From contig DGUI01000033.1 of NCBI GenBank assembly GCA_002394605.1, forward strand, positions 1 through 64,000: DNA of 64,000 nucleotides. Reading direction: 5' to 3'. Of the stretch, positions 1-7,796 are shown in pieces (the first letter of the stretch is position 1; each line of letters starts with the position of its first letter). The position numbers were made by a program, and so were the translations under genes. The stretch is from Mageeibacillus sp. UBA4314 (GTDB taxonomy: Bacteria > Bacillota > Clostridia > Saccharofermentanales > Saccharofermentanaceae). The notes below the pieces were generated by a model. The model was not told the origin of the DNA. It worked only from the letters and a program-made list of their open reading frames with translations, and did not search any database.

Positions 1-31
1 CGAGACTGGAAGAACAGGAGGACACTTAATT

Positions 32-334
32 ATGTACGCAGTTATCAAGACAGGCGGCAAGCAGTACAAGGTTGCTGTAGGAGACGAGATCTTCGTAGAG
101 AAGCTTGCAGGTGAAGCAGGTGAGACAGTTACTTTCGATGAAGTGCTTGCAGTAGGTAACGATGACGGTATCGCAACAGGTTCTGATGTTAAGGCAACAG
201 TAACAGGCGAGATCGTTAAGCAGGGCAAGAACAAGAAGATCACTGTCCTGAAGTACAAGGCTAAGAAGGGCTATCGTCGTAAGAATGGCCACAGACAGCC
301 TTACACAAGAGTTCGTATCTCAGCGATCGGCTAA
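32..334 (+). CDS. rplU: 50S ribosomal protein L21
   Basis: Structural protein of the large ribosomal subunit that binds 23S rRNA. The 100-residue product opens with [14 protein letters not shown], the family signature, and ends in the basic [15 protein letters not shown] tail; its length is close to the usual 103 residues. A ribosome site (AGGAGG at about 17-22) precedes the ATG. The stop codon overlaps the start of the next gene (TAATG), so prp is probably translationally coupled. The promoter and any L21 leader RNA lie before the window. Identification is secure. Confidence 0.98.
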   Translation: MYAVIKTGGKQYKVAVGDEIFVEKLAGEAGETVTFDEVLAVGNDDGIATGSDVKATVTGEIVKQGKNKKITVLKYKAKKGYRRKNGHRQPYTRVRISAIG

Positions 335-699
335 TGATTACTGTGATCGTTGACAGGAAGTCCGAAGACAGATCCATCAGAGGTATCTACGTTGAAGGAC
401 ATTCGGGCTATGGTAAGTCCGGAAGCGACATAGTCTGTGCCGGCATATCAACTTTATGTTATGCGGCTGCAAATGCTCTTGAAGACATATGCGGATATGG
501 CACTGACGAAGTAGCAACTGTACATGAATCTGAAGGCGATGATGTATTCTTCAGGATATCGGTTCCCGACAGGGGCACTGATGAAGTCAGGAATAACGCT
601 CAGGTGATCATGAGAACATGTGAACTTGGTATGATCAATGTTGCAGGTTCAGTCAACGAAGGACAAAGAAGGTTTGTAGAGATTATTCATTCGAATTGA
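334..699 (+). CDS. prp: Ribosomal-processing cysteine protease Prp
   Basis: Cysteine protease that removes the N-terminal extension of ribosomal protein L27 in Firmicutes and relatives. The 121-residue product carries the family motif [15 protein letters not shown], giving the His23/Cys35 catalytic pair. It lies between rplU and rpmA, the conserved position, and its ATG overlaps the rplU stop by one base. Its substrate is encoded 19 bases downstream and has the matching cleavage sequence, so gene and target are both intact. Identification is firm from motif plus context. Confidence 0.95.
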   Translation: MITVIVDRKSEDRSIRGIYVEGHSGYGKSGSDIVCAGISTLCYAAANALEDICGYGTDEVATVHESEGDDVFFRISVPDRGTDEVRNNAQVIMRTCELGMINVAGSVNEGQRRFVEIIHSN

Positions 700-718
700 C
701 ACTTATGGAGGTGTAACA

Positions 719-1000
719 ATGCTTAAGTTGAATTTACAGCTCTTCGCTCACAAGAAAGGTATGGGTTCCACCAAGAACGGTCGTGACTCAGAATCCAAGA
801 GACTCGGAGCAAAGAAGGGTGACGGTCAGGCTGTTATCGCTGGCAACATTCTTGTAAGACAGCGCGGAACTAAGATCCATCCCGGCACAAACGTTGGAAT
901 CGGATCTGACGATACACTTTTTGCTCTCATCGACGGTACAGTTAAGTACGAGCGTAAGGGCAAGGACAAGAAGCAGGTTAGCGTTTATCCCGTAGCCTGA
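719..1000 (+). CDS. rpmA: 50S ribosomal protein L27 with cleavable N-terminal extension
   Basis: Large-subunit protein whose N-terminus reaches the peptidyl-transferase centre. The 93-residue product starts [10 protein letters not shown] followed by [14 protein letters not shown]. The first part is the Firmicutes-type extension removed by Prp (known consensus close to LKLNLQFFA, cut after the Ala), and the second is the mature N-terminus. The ribosome site GGAGGTG lies at about 705-711. A Rho-independent terminator follows, so this gene probably ends the rplU-prp-rpmA transcript, although obgE may also be read through. Confidence 0.98.
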   Translation: MLKLNLQLFAHKKGMGSTKNGRDSESKRLGAKKGDGQAVIAGNILVRQRGTKIHPGTNVGIGSDDTLFALIDGTVKYERKGKDKKQVSVYPVA

Positions 1001-1023
1001 TCTTGACTGATCAAGAAGGTATT

Positions 1024-1060
1024 GCAGTCTGTCGTTTATAAGGCGGCAGACTGCTTTTTT
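1024..1060 (+). terminator. Rho-independent terminator after rpmA
   Basis: An 11-bp stem with one G-T wobble (1024-1034 pairing with 1044-1054) is followed by six T residues at 1055-1060. It lies between rpmA and obgE, and could separate them or attenuate read-through into obgE. Confidence 0.85.
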
Positions 1061-1082
1061 GTAAAGACAAGAGGAGACAGAT

Positions 1083-2357
1083 ATGTTTATCGATCACGCT
1101 AAGATACACGTAAAGGCAGGTGACGGCGGTGCCGGCATGGTGTCTTTCCATACGGAGAAATTCGTAACCAACGGCGGTCCTGACGGCGGTGACGGCGGCA
1201 AGGGCGGCGATGTTGTATTTGTTGCGGTAGCACGTCTGTCCAATCTCGCAGCTTTCCGCTTCAAGCACAAGTTCGTTGCTGCTGACGGTGCCAAGGGAAT
1301 GAACCGCAAGATGTACGGCAAAGGCGGTGAAGACTTGGAGATCGCAGTTCCCGTCGGAACAGTTATCAAGGACTGTGAGACCGACAAGATCTTAGCAGAC
1401 ATGACAGAAGACGGTCAGAGGGTGGTTATCGCCAGAGGTGGCAAGGGCGGACTTGGCAACATGCATTATGCCAATGCTGTTAGGCAGGCTCCCCAGTTTG
1501 CCAGAGCAGGCGTTCCGGGCGAGGAATTGGATCTTTACATAGAGCTCAAGCTCATCGCTGACGTGGGGCTCGTAGGTTACCCCAACGCCGGCAAATCAAC
1601 CCTGCTGTCAGTCCTTACTAACGCAAAACCGAAGATTGCAGACTATCCGTTTACGACATTGGAACCGGTATTGGGAGTTGTGCAGAGTTATGACACATCA
1701 TATGTAATAGCAGACATTCCGGGCATCATCGAGGATGCCCATCAGGGCGCAGGGTTAGGACATGATTTCCTGCGTCATATAGAGAGGACCAGGCTCCTTG
1801 TCCATGTGGTCGATGTATCGGCCAAGGACGGAAGGGACCCTTTCGATGATTTTGTTTCCATCAATAATGAGCTTAAGCAGTTCAACAGCGAGCTTGCAGC
1901 AAGGCCGCAGATAGTAGTCGCCAACAAGTGCGATGATGCTTCTGATGAAGAAGTTGAGATGTTCGTTGATTCAGTCAGGGCTGAAGGCTATGAGGACATC
2001 TTCGTCATAAGCGCCGCTGCCAGGATCGGTCTTAAGGAACTGTGCGACAAGATCACCGAGATGGTCACAAAGCTCCCTCCTGTCGTGATCCACGATCTGG
2101 CAACAGAGGATGAGAAGGTATATAAGTTCGAAGAGGAGCGCAAGTTCGACATCGAGGTCACCGGCAACGTCTATGAAGTTACCGGAAAGTGGATCGGAGT
2201 CGTTCTGGAGTCCACCAATTTTGACAGCACTGATTCGATGGCTTACTTCCAGAGAACGCTCATCTCTTCCGGTGTCATAGATGCGCTCAAGGCGAAAGGG
2301 ATCAAGGAAGGCGACACCGTTAAGATCGGAGAGCTGGAGTTCGATTATTTTGAGTGA
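1083..2357 (+). CDS. obgE: GTPase Obg / CgtA
   Basis: Ribosome-assembly GTPase linked to the stringent response. The 424-residue product has three parts. The N-terminal glycine-rich Obg domain (about 1-158) contains GGDGGKGG-type runs. The G domain follows, with G1 GYPNAGKST, G3 DIPGIIEDAHQGAGLG and G4 NKCD. The last is a C-terminal OCT domain (about 345-424), which most Clostridia Obg proteins keep. The ribosome site GAGGAGA precedes the ATG. The rplU-prp-rpmA-obg order is the classical Firmicutes arrangement. Confidence 0.97.
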   Translation: MFIDHAKIHVKAGDGGAGMVSFHTEKFVTNGGPDGGDGGKGGDVVFVAVARLSNLAAFRFKHKFVAADGAKGMNRKMYGKGGEDLEIAVPVGTVIKDCETDKILADMTEDGQRVVIARGGKGGLGNMHYANAVRQAPQFARAGVPGEELDLYIELKLIADVGLVGYPNAGKSTLLSVLTNAKPKIADYPFTTLEPVLGVVQSYDTSYVIADIPGIIEDAHQGAGLGHDFLRHIERTRLLVHVVDVSAKDGRDPFDDFVSINNELKQFNSELAARPQIVVANKCDDASDEEVEMFVDSVRAEGYEDIFVISAAARIGLKELCDKITEMVTKLPPVVIHDLATEDEKVYKFEEERKFDIEVTGNVYEVTGKWIGVVLESTNFDSTDSMAYFQRTLISSGVIDALKAKGIKEGDTVKIGELEFDYFE

Positions 2358-2371
2358 TAAGATCAACAAAG

Positions 2372-2389
2372 GCTGCCCAGTGGGGCAGC
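2372..2389 (+). terminator. Possible terminator hairpin after obgE
   Basis: A 7-bp perfect stem, GCTGCCC (2372-2378) with GGGCAGC (2383-2389), lies 14 bases after the obgE stop. The T tract that follows is short and interrupted, so intrinsic termination may be weak. Confidence 0.5.
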
Positions 2390-2431
2390 TATTTGGTTGC
2401 GGGTGCAGGAGGATCTTGCTTTCACGTCCAG

Positions 2432-2468
2432 GGTGTCCCGGGTGTCATCCGGCGTTGTCGGTCTCACT
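2432..2468 (+). repeat. Dispersed intergenic repeat, copy 1
   Basis: The segment reads GGTGTCCCGGGTGTCATCC and then GGCGTTGTCGGTCTCACT. It matches the copy at 35804-35840 at all but three positions, and its first half recurs at 35627-35644 and 50133-50147. It contains a small CCGGC-GTT-GTCGG hairpin. It sits between the obgE terminator and the moxR promoter. The function is unknown. Confidence 0.75.
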
Positions 2469-2514
2469 GCCTGTAGTGTTTGCCCCAAATATAACTAAAT
2501 ATCGCCCGCACGTA

Positions 2515-2523
2515 TGATATAAT
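2515..2523 (+). promoter_or_regulatory. Extended -10 promoter for the Bat-like operon
   Basis: TGATATAAT gives a consensus -10 box (TATAAT, 2518-2523) with the upstream TGn extension. No good -35 box is visible at 16-18 bp. Transcription from about 2530 would give a leader of roughly 33 bases before the moxR ATG. Confidence 0.6.
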
Positions 2524-2562
2524 AAATCTTGCTTATTTTTATTGTAGAGGGATCATACAGCT

Positions 2563-3552
2563 ATGGAAAAGTTTCAAGTTATTTCGGAGTCGGAGATCAA
2601 TCAGGCGCTTACTATAGTTCAGCGCATCAATTCCTACTATTATGAGAAGATGGTAGGTCAGAAGGATCTTGGCACATCGCTTCTCATGACACTGATGGTC
2701 AACGGTCATATCCTGATCGAGTCAGTTCCGGGTCTTGCCAAGACTACGGCAGCCAAGACACTGACTGAGGCTTGCGGAGGTAAGTTCTCACGTATCCAGT
2801 GTACGCCTGACCTTCTGCCGAGTGACATCATCGGTACGCAGATCCTCAATTATTCGACAGGAAGCTTTGAGACTAAGCTCGGTCCAGTACATGCTAATTT
2901 CGTTCTTCTCGACGAGATCAACAGATCTTCTGCAAAGACTCAGAGCGCCATGCTCGAAGTCATGCAGGAACACCAGACCACGATCGGCGGCGTGAAGTAT
3001 GATACCCCTGAGATCTTTATGGTAATCGCCACACAGAACCCCATCGAGCAGGAAGGTACATACCTCCTGTCAGAAGCTCAGCTCGACAGGTTCTTTATGA
3101 AGGCGGTCATCGATTATCCCAACGTAGCTGAAGAACTCGAGATTATGAACAGGATCGAGAATGATGTCTTTACACAGAGCAGGAGCGTTGTAACGCTCGA
3201 CGACATAAAGTATGTCCAGGATCTCGTTAAGAGAGTATACCTCGATGATTCCATCAAGAACTACATCGTAAGGATCATCGATGCAACAAGACATGCCGAG
3301 AAGTTCATCCCTAAGAATCTTGCGCAGTACATCACACTTGGATCTTCCATCAGAGGTTCCATCTGCCTTATGGAGATCAGTAAGGCCGTTGCAGTCCTCT
3401 CCGGAAGAGACTATGTAACACCTGATGATGTCAAGGCATTTGCAAAGGGTGTATTAAGGCACAGGGTATCGCTTAACTTTGCTGCAGTTGCAGACGGCGT
3501 TACAGAAGACATGATCATCGATGCGATCATGGGAGCAGTTCCCACACCATGA
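2563..3552 (+). CDS. MoxR-family AAA+ ATPase
   Basis: MoxR ATPases act as chaperones that work with VWA-domain proteins. The 329-residue product has a Walker A region (SVPGLAKT, about residues 68-75), a Walker B (LLDEINRS) and the conserved ATQNPIEQEGTYLLSEAQLDRF sensor region. It is the first gene of a six-gene run (to 7728) with overlapping ends, the architecture of Bat (aerotolerance) operons. The next gene starts inside its stop codon (ATGA). The actual client in this organism cannot be read from sequence. Confidence 0.94.
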   Translation: MEKFQVISESEINQALTIVQRINSYYYEKMVGQKDLGTSLLMTLMVNGHILIESVPGLAKTTAAKTLTEACGGKFSRIQCTPDLLPSDIIGTQILNYSTGSFETKLGPVHANFVLLDEINRSSAKTQSAMLEVMQEHQTTIGGVKYDTPEIFMVIATQNPIEQEGTYLLSEAQLDRFFMKAVIDYPNVAEELEIMNRIENDVFTQSRSVVTLDDIKYVQDLVKRVYLDDSIKNYIVRIIDATRHAEKFIPKNLAQYITLGSSIRGSICLMEISKAVAVLSGRDYVTPDDVKAFAKGVLRHRVSLNFAAVADGVTEDMIIDAIMGAVPTP

Positions 3553-4430
3553 AGCCCAGATCTGAATACATAACCCAGATCAAGGCGAACGTAAGCATCT
3601 ACGCCACCAAGAAAACGAGCAATGTTCTTGACGGAACATACCCGTCTGTATTTCATGGCAGGAGCCTTAACTTTGAGGACCTCCGCGAATATGTTCCCGG
3701 TGATAACATCAGGGACATTGACTGGAAGAGCTCCGGAAGGGCGGGGACGATCCTCGTTAAGAGATATATCGCCGATAAGAAGCACAGCATCATGCTGGTC
3801 CTCGATACCGGAGATAAGATGACCGGTGATACGGCAGCATTCGTTCCGAAGAGGGAGATCGCCCTGAGGACTGCCGGTACGATCGGTTACCTGGCTTATA
3901 AGAACGGCGATACGGTCGGATCTCTTTACAACAGGGATGGCTTGATCAAGCTCAATCCCTTTAAGACCGGCATCCCCAATCTCGAGCGGATCATTGCCGA
4001 GTATGACAGGGATATCGGTATCGGGAAGAAGAATAAGATCGAGAATGCTCTCGATTTTATCATCAATAATTTCAAGAAGAGGATGATCATTTTCGTGGTG
4101 ACCGATATGGAGGGGGTCGCATCCATATCTGAGCCGTGCATAAAGCGTCTCATGACGAGACACGATCTTCTTTTTGTCAATATCAGCGACCTCGGACTGA
4201 CGGGCAACAAAGTCTATGATATCGACGGCAGGAGTTATGTGCCGAACTTTATCAGCAGCAACAAGAAGCTCCTCAAGTACGAGCAGGAGAAGAGGGAAGG
4301 GATACTGGCTTCCAATGCAAGGAAGCTGCTTAAGTATGGTGTATCGAGCGTGACGATCGAGAAGGAAGATGAGATCGTTACGAAGATAATTGAATTATTG
4401 GAAAGTCACAGATATGCAAACATCCGTTAA
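3549..4430 (+). CDS. DUF58 domain protein
   Basis: This 293-residue protein has the DUF58 signature around residues 37-66, including YVPGDNIRDIDWKSSGR, which lies within a VWA-like fold. DUF58 proteins almost always follow a MoxR ATPase, as here, where the start overlaps the MoxR stop by four bases (ATGA). No transmembrane segment is evident, so it is probably cytoplasmic and may link the ATPase to the membrane VWA proteins. Biochemical function is unknown for the family. Confidence 0.93.
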   Translation: MKPRSEYITQIKANVSIYATKKTSNVLDGTYPSVFHGRSLNFEDLREYVPGDNIRDIDWKSSGRAGTILVKRYIADKKHSIMLVLDTGDKMTGDTAAFVPKREIALRTAGTIGYLAYKNGDTVGSLYNRDGLIKLNPFKTGIPNLERIIAEYDRDIGIGKKNKIENALDFIINNFKKRMIIFVVTDMEGVASISEPCIKRLMTRHDLLFVNISDLGLTGNKVYDIDGRSYVPNFISSNKKLLKYEQEKREGILASNARKLLKYGVSSVTIEKEDEIVTKIIELLESHRYANIR

Positions 4431-4896
4431 GCTTCAGGACATGATGAGTTATTCACTTATACTGACGATCATCGCGATCGCCGTTATCGTGCTGCCCATC
4501 ATCATATTTATCATCCTCAAGCTCATCAAGTTCAAGCCGAAGAACAAGCCGGCAAAGCCTGCGCCGGTTGTTAAGGTCCAGAAGACTTATGATCCCGTAT
4601 CTCTCAAGTCTCTCTATCTCAATAAGATCAGGGAGATCGAAGTAAGATATAACGAAGGCAAGATAGATAACAGGGGAGCTCATCAGGAACTGAGCAAGGC
4701 TGTGCGTGACTACTGCAGCGAAGCTTCACAGATCCCTACGGATAAGCTGACTCTGCAGGAGATCGGCAGGCTCAATCTGCCTACTCTCTATTCGCTCATC
4801 AAGGAATTCTATGAGCCTGAATTCGCATATGAATCCGCAAAGGATATGAACACTTCATTTAACGGCGCGAGGGAGGTCATCACGTTATGGAACTGA
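4414..4896 (+). CDS. Single-pass membrane protein of the Bat-like operon (DUF4381-like)
   Basis: A 160-residue protein with one strong transmembrane helix near the N-terminus (about residues 14-34: LILTIIAIAVIVLPIIIF) and then a basic, proline-rich linker and a helical cytoplasmic domain. It sits between DUF58 and the first VWA gene, the place where DUF4381-type proteins occur in other Bat operons, and its C-terminal pattern resembles them. I chose ATG 4414 because GGAAAG lies 8 bases upstream; an in-frame ATG at 4390 has no ribosome site, and ATG 4441 is also possible. The start lies inside the DUF58 gene. Confidence 0.75.
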   Translation: MQTSVKLQDMMSYSLILTIIAIAVIVLPIIIFIILKLIKFKPKNKPAKPAPVVKVQKTYDPVSLKSLYLNKIREIEVRYNEGKIDNRGAHQELSKAVRDYCSEASQIPTDKLTLQEIGRLNLPTLYSLIKEFYEPEFAYESAKDMNTSFNGAREVITLWN

Positions 4897-5885
4897 TCTT
4901 CCCGTTTTTCCTCTTTATCTGTGCCGGAATAGTCGCGGGCGCTGCCATAGCGCTCATATTCCTGATCCGCGGCAAGAAGTATACGGGCGGCAGCAGAAGT
5001 GCGAATAATGCATATGTTAAGAAACTGCCCCAGTATAAGGTCTTAATGCTCGAGTTCAATCTCCTGAGGGCATTGGCGGTCATCGGTATCATTATCGTGC
5101 TTATCGGTGCTACGATCCTTCTTTGTAAGCCGGTCAAGATCTCATCCCAGACTGAAGAGATCCACAACAGGGACATCATAATCGGTTTTGACGTATCGAC
5201 CTCACTTGACAGCGTCAGTTCCAAACTGTGCGAACAGCTCAAGGACTTTGTATCAGGTCTCAAGGGTGAGAGGTTCGGCATCGTCATCTTCAACGGACAG
5301 GCCGTAAGGACTGTTCCTCTTACGGATGATTACGATTATGTAATCTCGGAGCTTGAGCATCTCAAGAGGTCTATCGATGCAGGCATCAACATCTTCTTTT
5401 CAGATGATCTTGATGAGCTGTCAGCATACAGGTTTGCAGGCACGTCTAGTGACAGGGGAAGCTCTCTCATCGGTGACGGACTTGCCTCATGTCTCTATTC
5501 TTTCCCGGACTTTGAGGAGGATCCCGACAGGTCAAGGCTCATCGTTCTCGTTACTGACAACGATGTCTTGGGCGAGGAGATAGTAACCGTCGATCAGGCC
5601 TGCCAGCTCTGTTCTTATAAGGGCGTAAAGGTATTTGGCCTTGCCCCGTTCTTTGTTGCGAACGAGGAAGAGTTCGAGGCTTCAATCAAGAGTACGGGCG
5701 GCAAGTATTACAATACGAGAGACAAGCATGCAATAGACGATATAATCGAGGCCGTACAGGATACTGACGTGTCCGCCACGTTCAAGACGAAGACAGACAT
5801 CAGGGATGTTCCTCAGGTGTTTATCATACTTCTGTTTGCCGGTACGGCAATATTCTCGTTTGCGGTATGGAGGCTCAAGTTATGA
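4887..5885 (+). CDS. VWA-domain membrane protein, BatA-like
   Basis: The 332-residue product has two N-terminal hydrophobic helices (about 5-27 and 58-80), a von Willebrand factor A domain, and a C-terminal helix (about 308-327), the BatA arrangement. The metal-ion-dependent adhesion site appears as DVSTS (DxSxS) near residue 98. It overlaps the preceding gene by ten bases, and its TGA overlaps the next ATG. VWA domains here probably bind partner proteins through a divalent metal, outside the membrane anchor. The partner is not evident. Confidence 0.88.
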   Translation: MELIFPFFLFICAGIVAGAAIALIFLIRGKKYTGGSRSANNAYVKKLPQYKVLMLEFNLLRALAVIGIIIVLIGATILLCKPVKISSQTEEIHNRDIIIGFDVSTSLDSVSSKLCEQLKDFVSGLKGERFGIVIFNGQAVRTVPLTDDYDYVISELEHLKRSIDAGINIFFSDDLDELSAYRFAGTSSDRGSSLIGDGLASCLYSFPDFEEDPDRSRLIVLVTDNDVLGEEIVTVDQACQLCSYKGVKVFGLAPFFVANEEEFEASIKSTGGKYYNTRDKHAIDDIIEAVQDTDVSATFKTKTDIRDVPQVFIILLFAGTAIFSFAVWRLKL

Positions 5886-6961
5886 TGTTGATGTACTCCC
5901 TTATACCGGTGCTCCTCGCGAAAACAGATGTAATCGTCCCCGAAATGCCGGTAGGCTCCGTTACGGCTGCCCCGTTCATCCCGATCCCCATCGTGCTCAT
6001 CTTCTGCGTACTCCTCTGCCTCATGAAGCGTAAGGGGATCTGGAACTTTGCAAGGCAGATCATGATCGCAGTACTGATATTCCTGATCAATCTGAGGATC
6101 GGCATCCCTACAGCAAGCGTTGATACATACAGCAATAACGTTAAGATACTCTTTGTCGTTGACAATACGATCAGCATGCAGGCAGAAGATTATCAGGGCG
6201 ACGGTATCAGGATGAATGCTGTTCAGGACCATATCGGACGGATCATGGATGAGTTTGAGGGCGCCAGATATGCCGTTATGGCATTCAATGATATCTCAGG
6301 GAACGTCCAGGTTCCGTACACGACTGACAAGAAGACCGTAACGCAGGCAATCGGGGCTCTGGAAGGACGAAGCAAGATATATGCTTCGGGATCGTCATTC
6401 AATGTTATCCTGACACCTCTGAGAGACTATCTTGAAGGCACCTATTCCAGGGACGAAGACGACGAGGAAGAGAAGAAGCCCGCTGATGACGCGATCCAGC
6501 TGTTGTTCTTCTTCAGCGACGGCGAAATGAATACGGATGAGAAACTGAAGTCTTTCGATGTGATCGCAGAGAGCATAGACGGCGGCGCGGTATTTGGTTA
6601 CGGCACTACAGCCGGCGGACAGATGCGCGTCAGGGAGTATTCGTCATCAGAAGAAAAGGTAGTCCTCACTTATATCGATAAGACCGGCCACCAGGTAACT
6701 GCCAAGTCGAAGATCGATGAGAGCACTCTCAAGAAACTCGCCGAAGACATGAACATCAGTTACAAGCACATCTTGAAAGATTCGGATATACTTGATATAA
6801 CTGAAGGCATAAAGAGCAGGATAGACAGCGGCGAGATGACCGCAACGACGGTAGAGGGATATGGAAGGTACGAGATCACTTTCGTGTTTGCAGGGATACT
6901 GTTTGCACTCGTGATATATGATCTCGTCTATTATGGAAGGAAGATGGGTAGAGGACAATGA
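5882..6961 (+). CDS. VWA-domain membrane protein, BatB-like
   Basis: A second membrane VWA protein of 359 residues, with N-terminal helices (about 38-52 and 60-78), a VWA domain with MIDAS motif DNTIS (DxTxS), an acidic insert (DEDDEEEKK) and a C-terminal helix. I placed the start at ATG 5882 because GGAGG (5869-5873) is 8 bases upstream and the ATG overlaps the previous TGA (ATGA). The in-frame ATG at 5867 would contain that ribosome site. Paired VWA genes after MoxR/DUF58 are typical of Bat operons. Confidence 0.87.
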   Translation: MMLMYSLIPVLLAKTDVIVPEMPVGSVTAAPFIPIPIVLIFCVLLCLMKRKGIWNFARQIMIAVLIFLINLRIGIPTASVDTYSNNVKILFVVDNTISMQAEDYQGDGIRMNAVQDHIGRIMDEFEGARYAVMAFNDISGNVQVPYTTDKKTVTQAIGALEGRSKIYASGSSFNVILTPLRDYLEGTYSRDEDDEEEKKPADDAIQLLFFFSDGEMNTDEKLKSFDVIAESIDGGAVFGYGTTAGGQMRVREYSSSEEKVVLTYIDKTGHQVTAKSKIDESTLKKLAEDMNISYKHILKDSDILDITEGIKSRIDSGEMTATTVEGYGRYEITFVFAGILFALVIYDLVYYGRKMGRGQ

Positions 6962-7728
6962 GACTGAAGATACTTATCGCGGTTTATGTTGTGGTAGTGC
7001 TTGCTGCAGGCAAGATATTACTGGATTATTTCTATAACGAGAGCGTCATCAATGCTTACGAGGAAGGAAATTATTCCGTTAATGATGACATGCTCCTGGC
7101 GATGAACGTGCTGGAGAGATACATCCCGTACTATAACAATGCCAACATCCTGTACAAGACAGGCGAATATGTGCAGGCGGAAGAAGAGTATCAGAAGGCA
7201 GTCGATCAGGGGATCCCGGAAGGTAAGGAATGCCCCGTCAGGATCAATATGGCTCTGTCTGTGATCGGCCAGCTTCCGAGTGATTACAAGGAACCGAAGA
7301 ATATCGACGAGTCCATCAAGACGCTCAAGAGAGCAAGGGATTATCTGACGGTTGATGATTGTGCAAATGATGAAGGCACAGGTCACAGCAAGAAGGCCGA
7401 GAGGCTCAAGCGTGACATCGATGCTGAGATAGAGGAACTCGAGAATATCAAGCAGCAACAGCAACAGCAGCAGGATCAGCAGGACCAGCAGGATCAACAG
7501 GATCAGCAGGATCAGCAGGATCAGCAGGACCAACAGGATCAACAGGATCAGCAGGATCAGCAGGATCAGCAGCAACAGCAGCAGATGCAGGATATGGACG
7601 AGAAGACCAAGCAGCAGATGGAGCAGTATCAGCAGCAGTCTCAGATAGACCGCCAGAACGATATGGATACTTACAGCAGGATCAACAGCTACGCCAGATG
7701 GAACAGCGATTACAATAACATCTGGTAA
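6958..7728 (+). CDS. TPR-like membrane-anchored protein with Gln/Asp repeat tract (BatC-like position)
   Basis: The 256-residue product begins with a single hydrophobic helix (LKILIAVYVVVVLAAGKIL), followed by a helical region with TPR character (about 45-135: NANILYKTGEYVQAEEEYQKAV). A low-complexity tract starts at residue 166, with eleven Asp-Gln-Gln units between poly-Gln ends. Position after two VWA genes and the TPR-like segment match BatC. The tail after the repeat is hydrophilic. The repeat length could vary by slippage. The start overlaps the previous stop (ATGA). Confidence 0.82.
   Translation: MRLKILIAVYVVVVLAAGKILLDYFYNESVINAYEEGNYSVNDDMLLAMNVLERYIPYYNNANILYKTGEYVQAEEEYQKAVDQGIPEGKECPVRINMALSVIGQLPSDYKEPKNIDESIKTLKRARDYLTVDDCANDEGTGHSKKAERLKRDIDAEIEELENIKQQQQQQQDQQDQQDQQDQQDQQDQQDQQDQQDQQDQQDQQQQQQMQDMDEKTKQQMEQYQQQSQIDRQNDMDTYSRINSYARWNSDYNNIW
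7453..7587 (+). repeat. 9-bp tandem repeat encoding Asp-Gln-Gln
   Basis: Eleven near-identical copies of GATCAGCAG (with GAC and CAA synonymous variants) are flanked by CAG/CAA runs, all in frame in the BatC-like gene. Synonymous differences between units show selection for the amino-acid pattern and not pure recent slippage. Confidence 0.95.
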
Positions 7729-7774
7729 GTCAGGCCGTTATCATTTTTGTGTGGAATCAACATCTCTTTTAGAT

Positions 7775-7780
7775 TATAAT
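7775..7780 (+). promoter_or_regulatory. Candidate -10 box for recJ
   Basis: A perfect TATAAT lies 17 bases before the TTG start and 32 before the ATG at 7812. No convincing -35 box is seen at 16-18 bp, so this is a tentative promoter separating recJ from the Bat-like operon. Confidence 0.45.
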
Positions 7781-7796
7781 TATCTCAAAAATAGGA

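Noticed and set aside
5867..5881. Upstream ATG as start of the second VWA gene
   Set aside because: It would include the GGAGG that serves the ATG at 5882 and has no site of its own.
7018..7575. Leu/Ile-rich minus-strand ORF of 185 codons
   Set aside because: It is the antisense of the Gln/Asp repeat; the frame is kept open only by the repeat composition.
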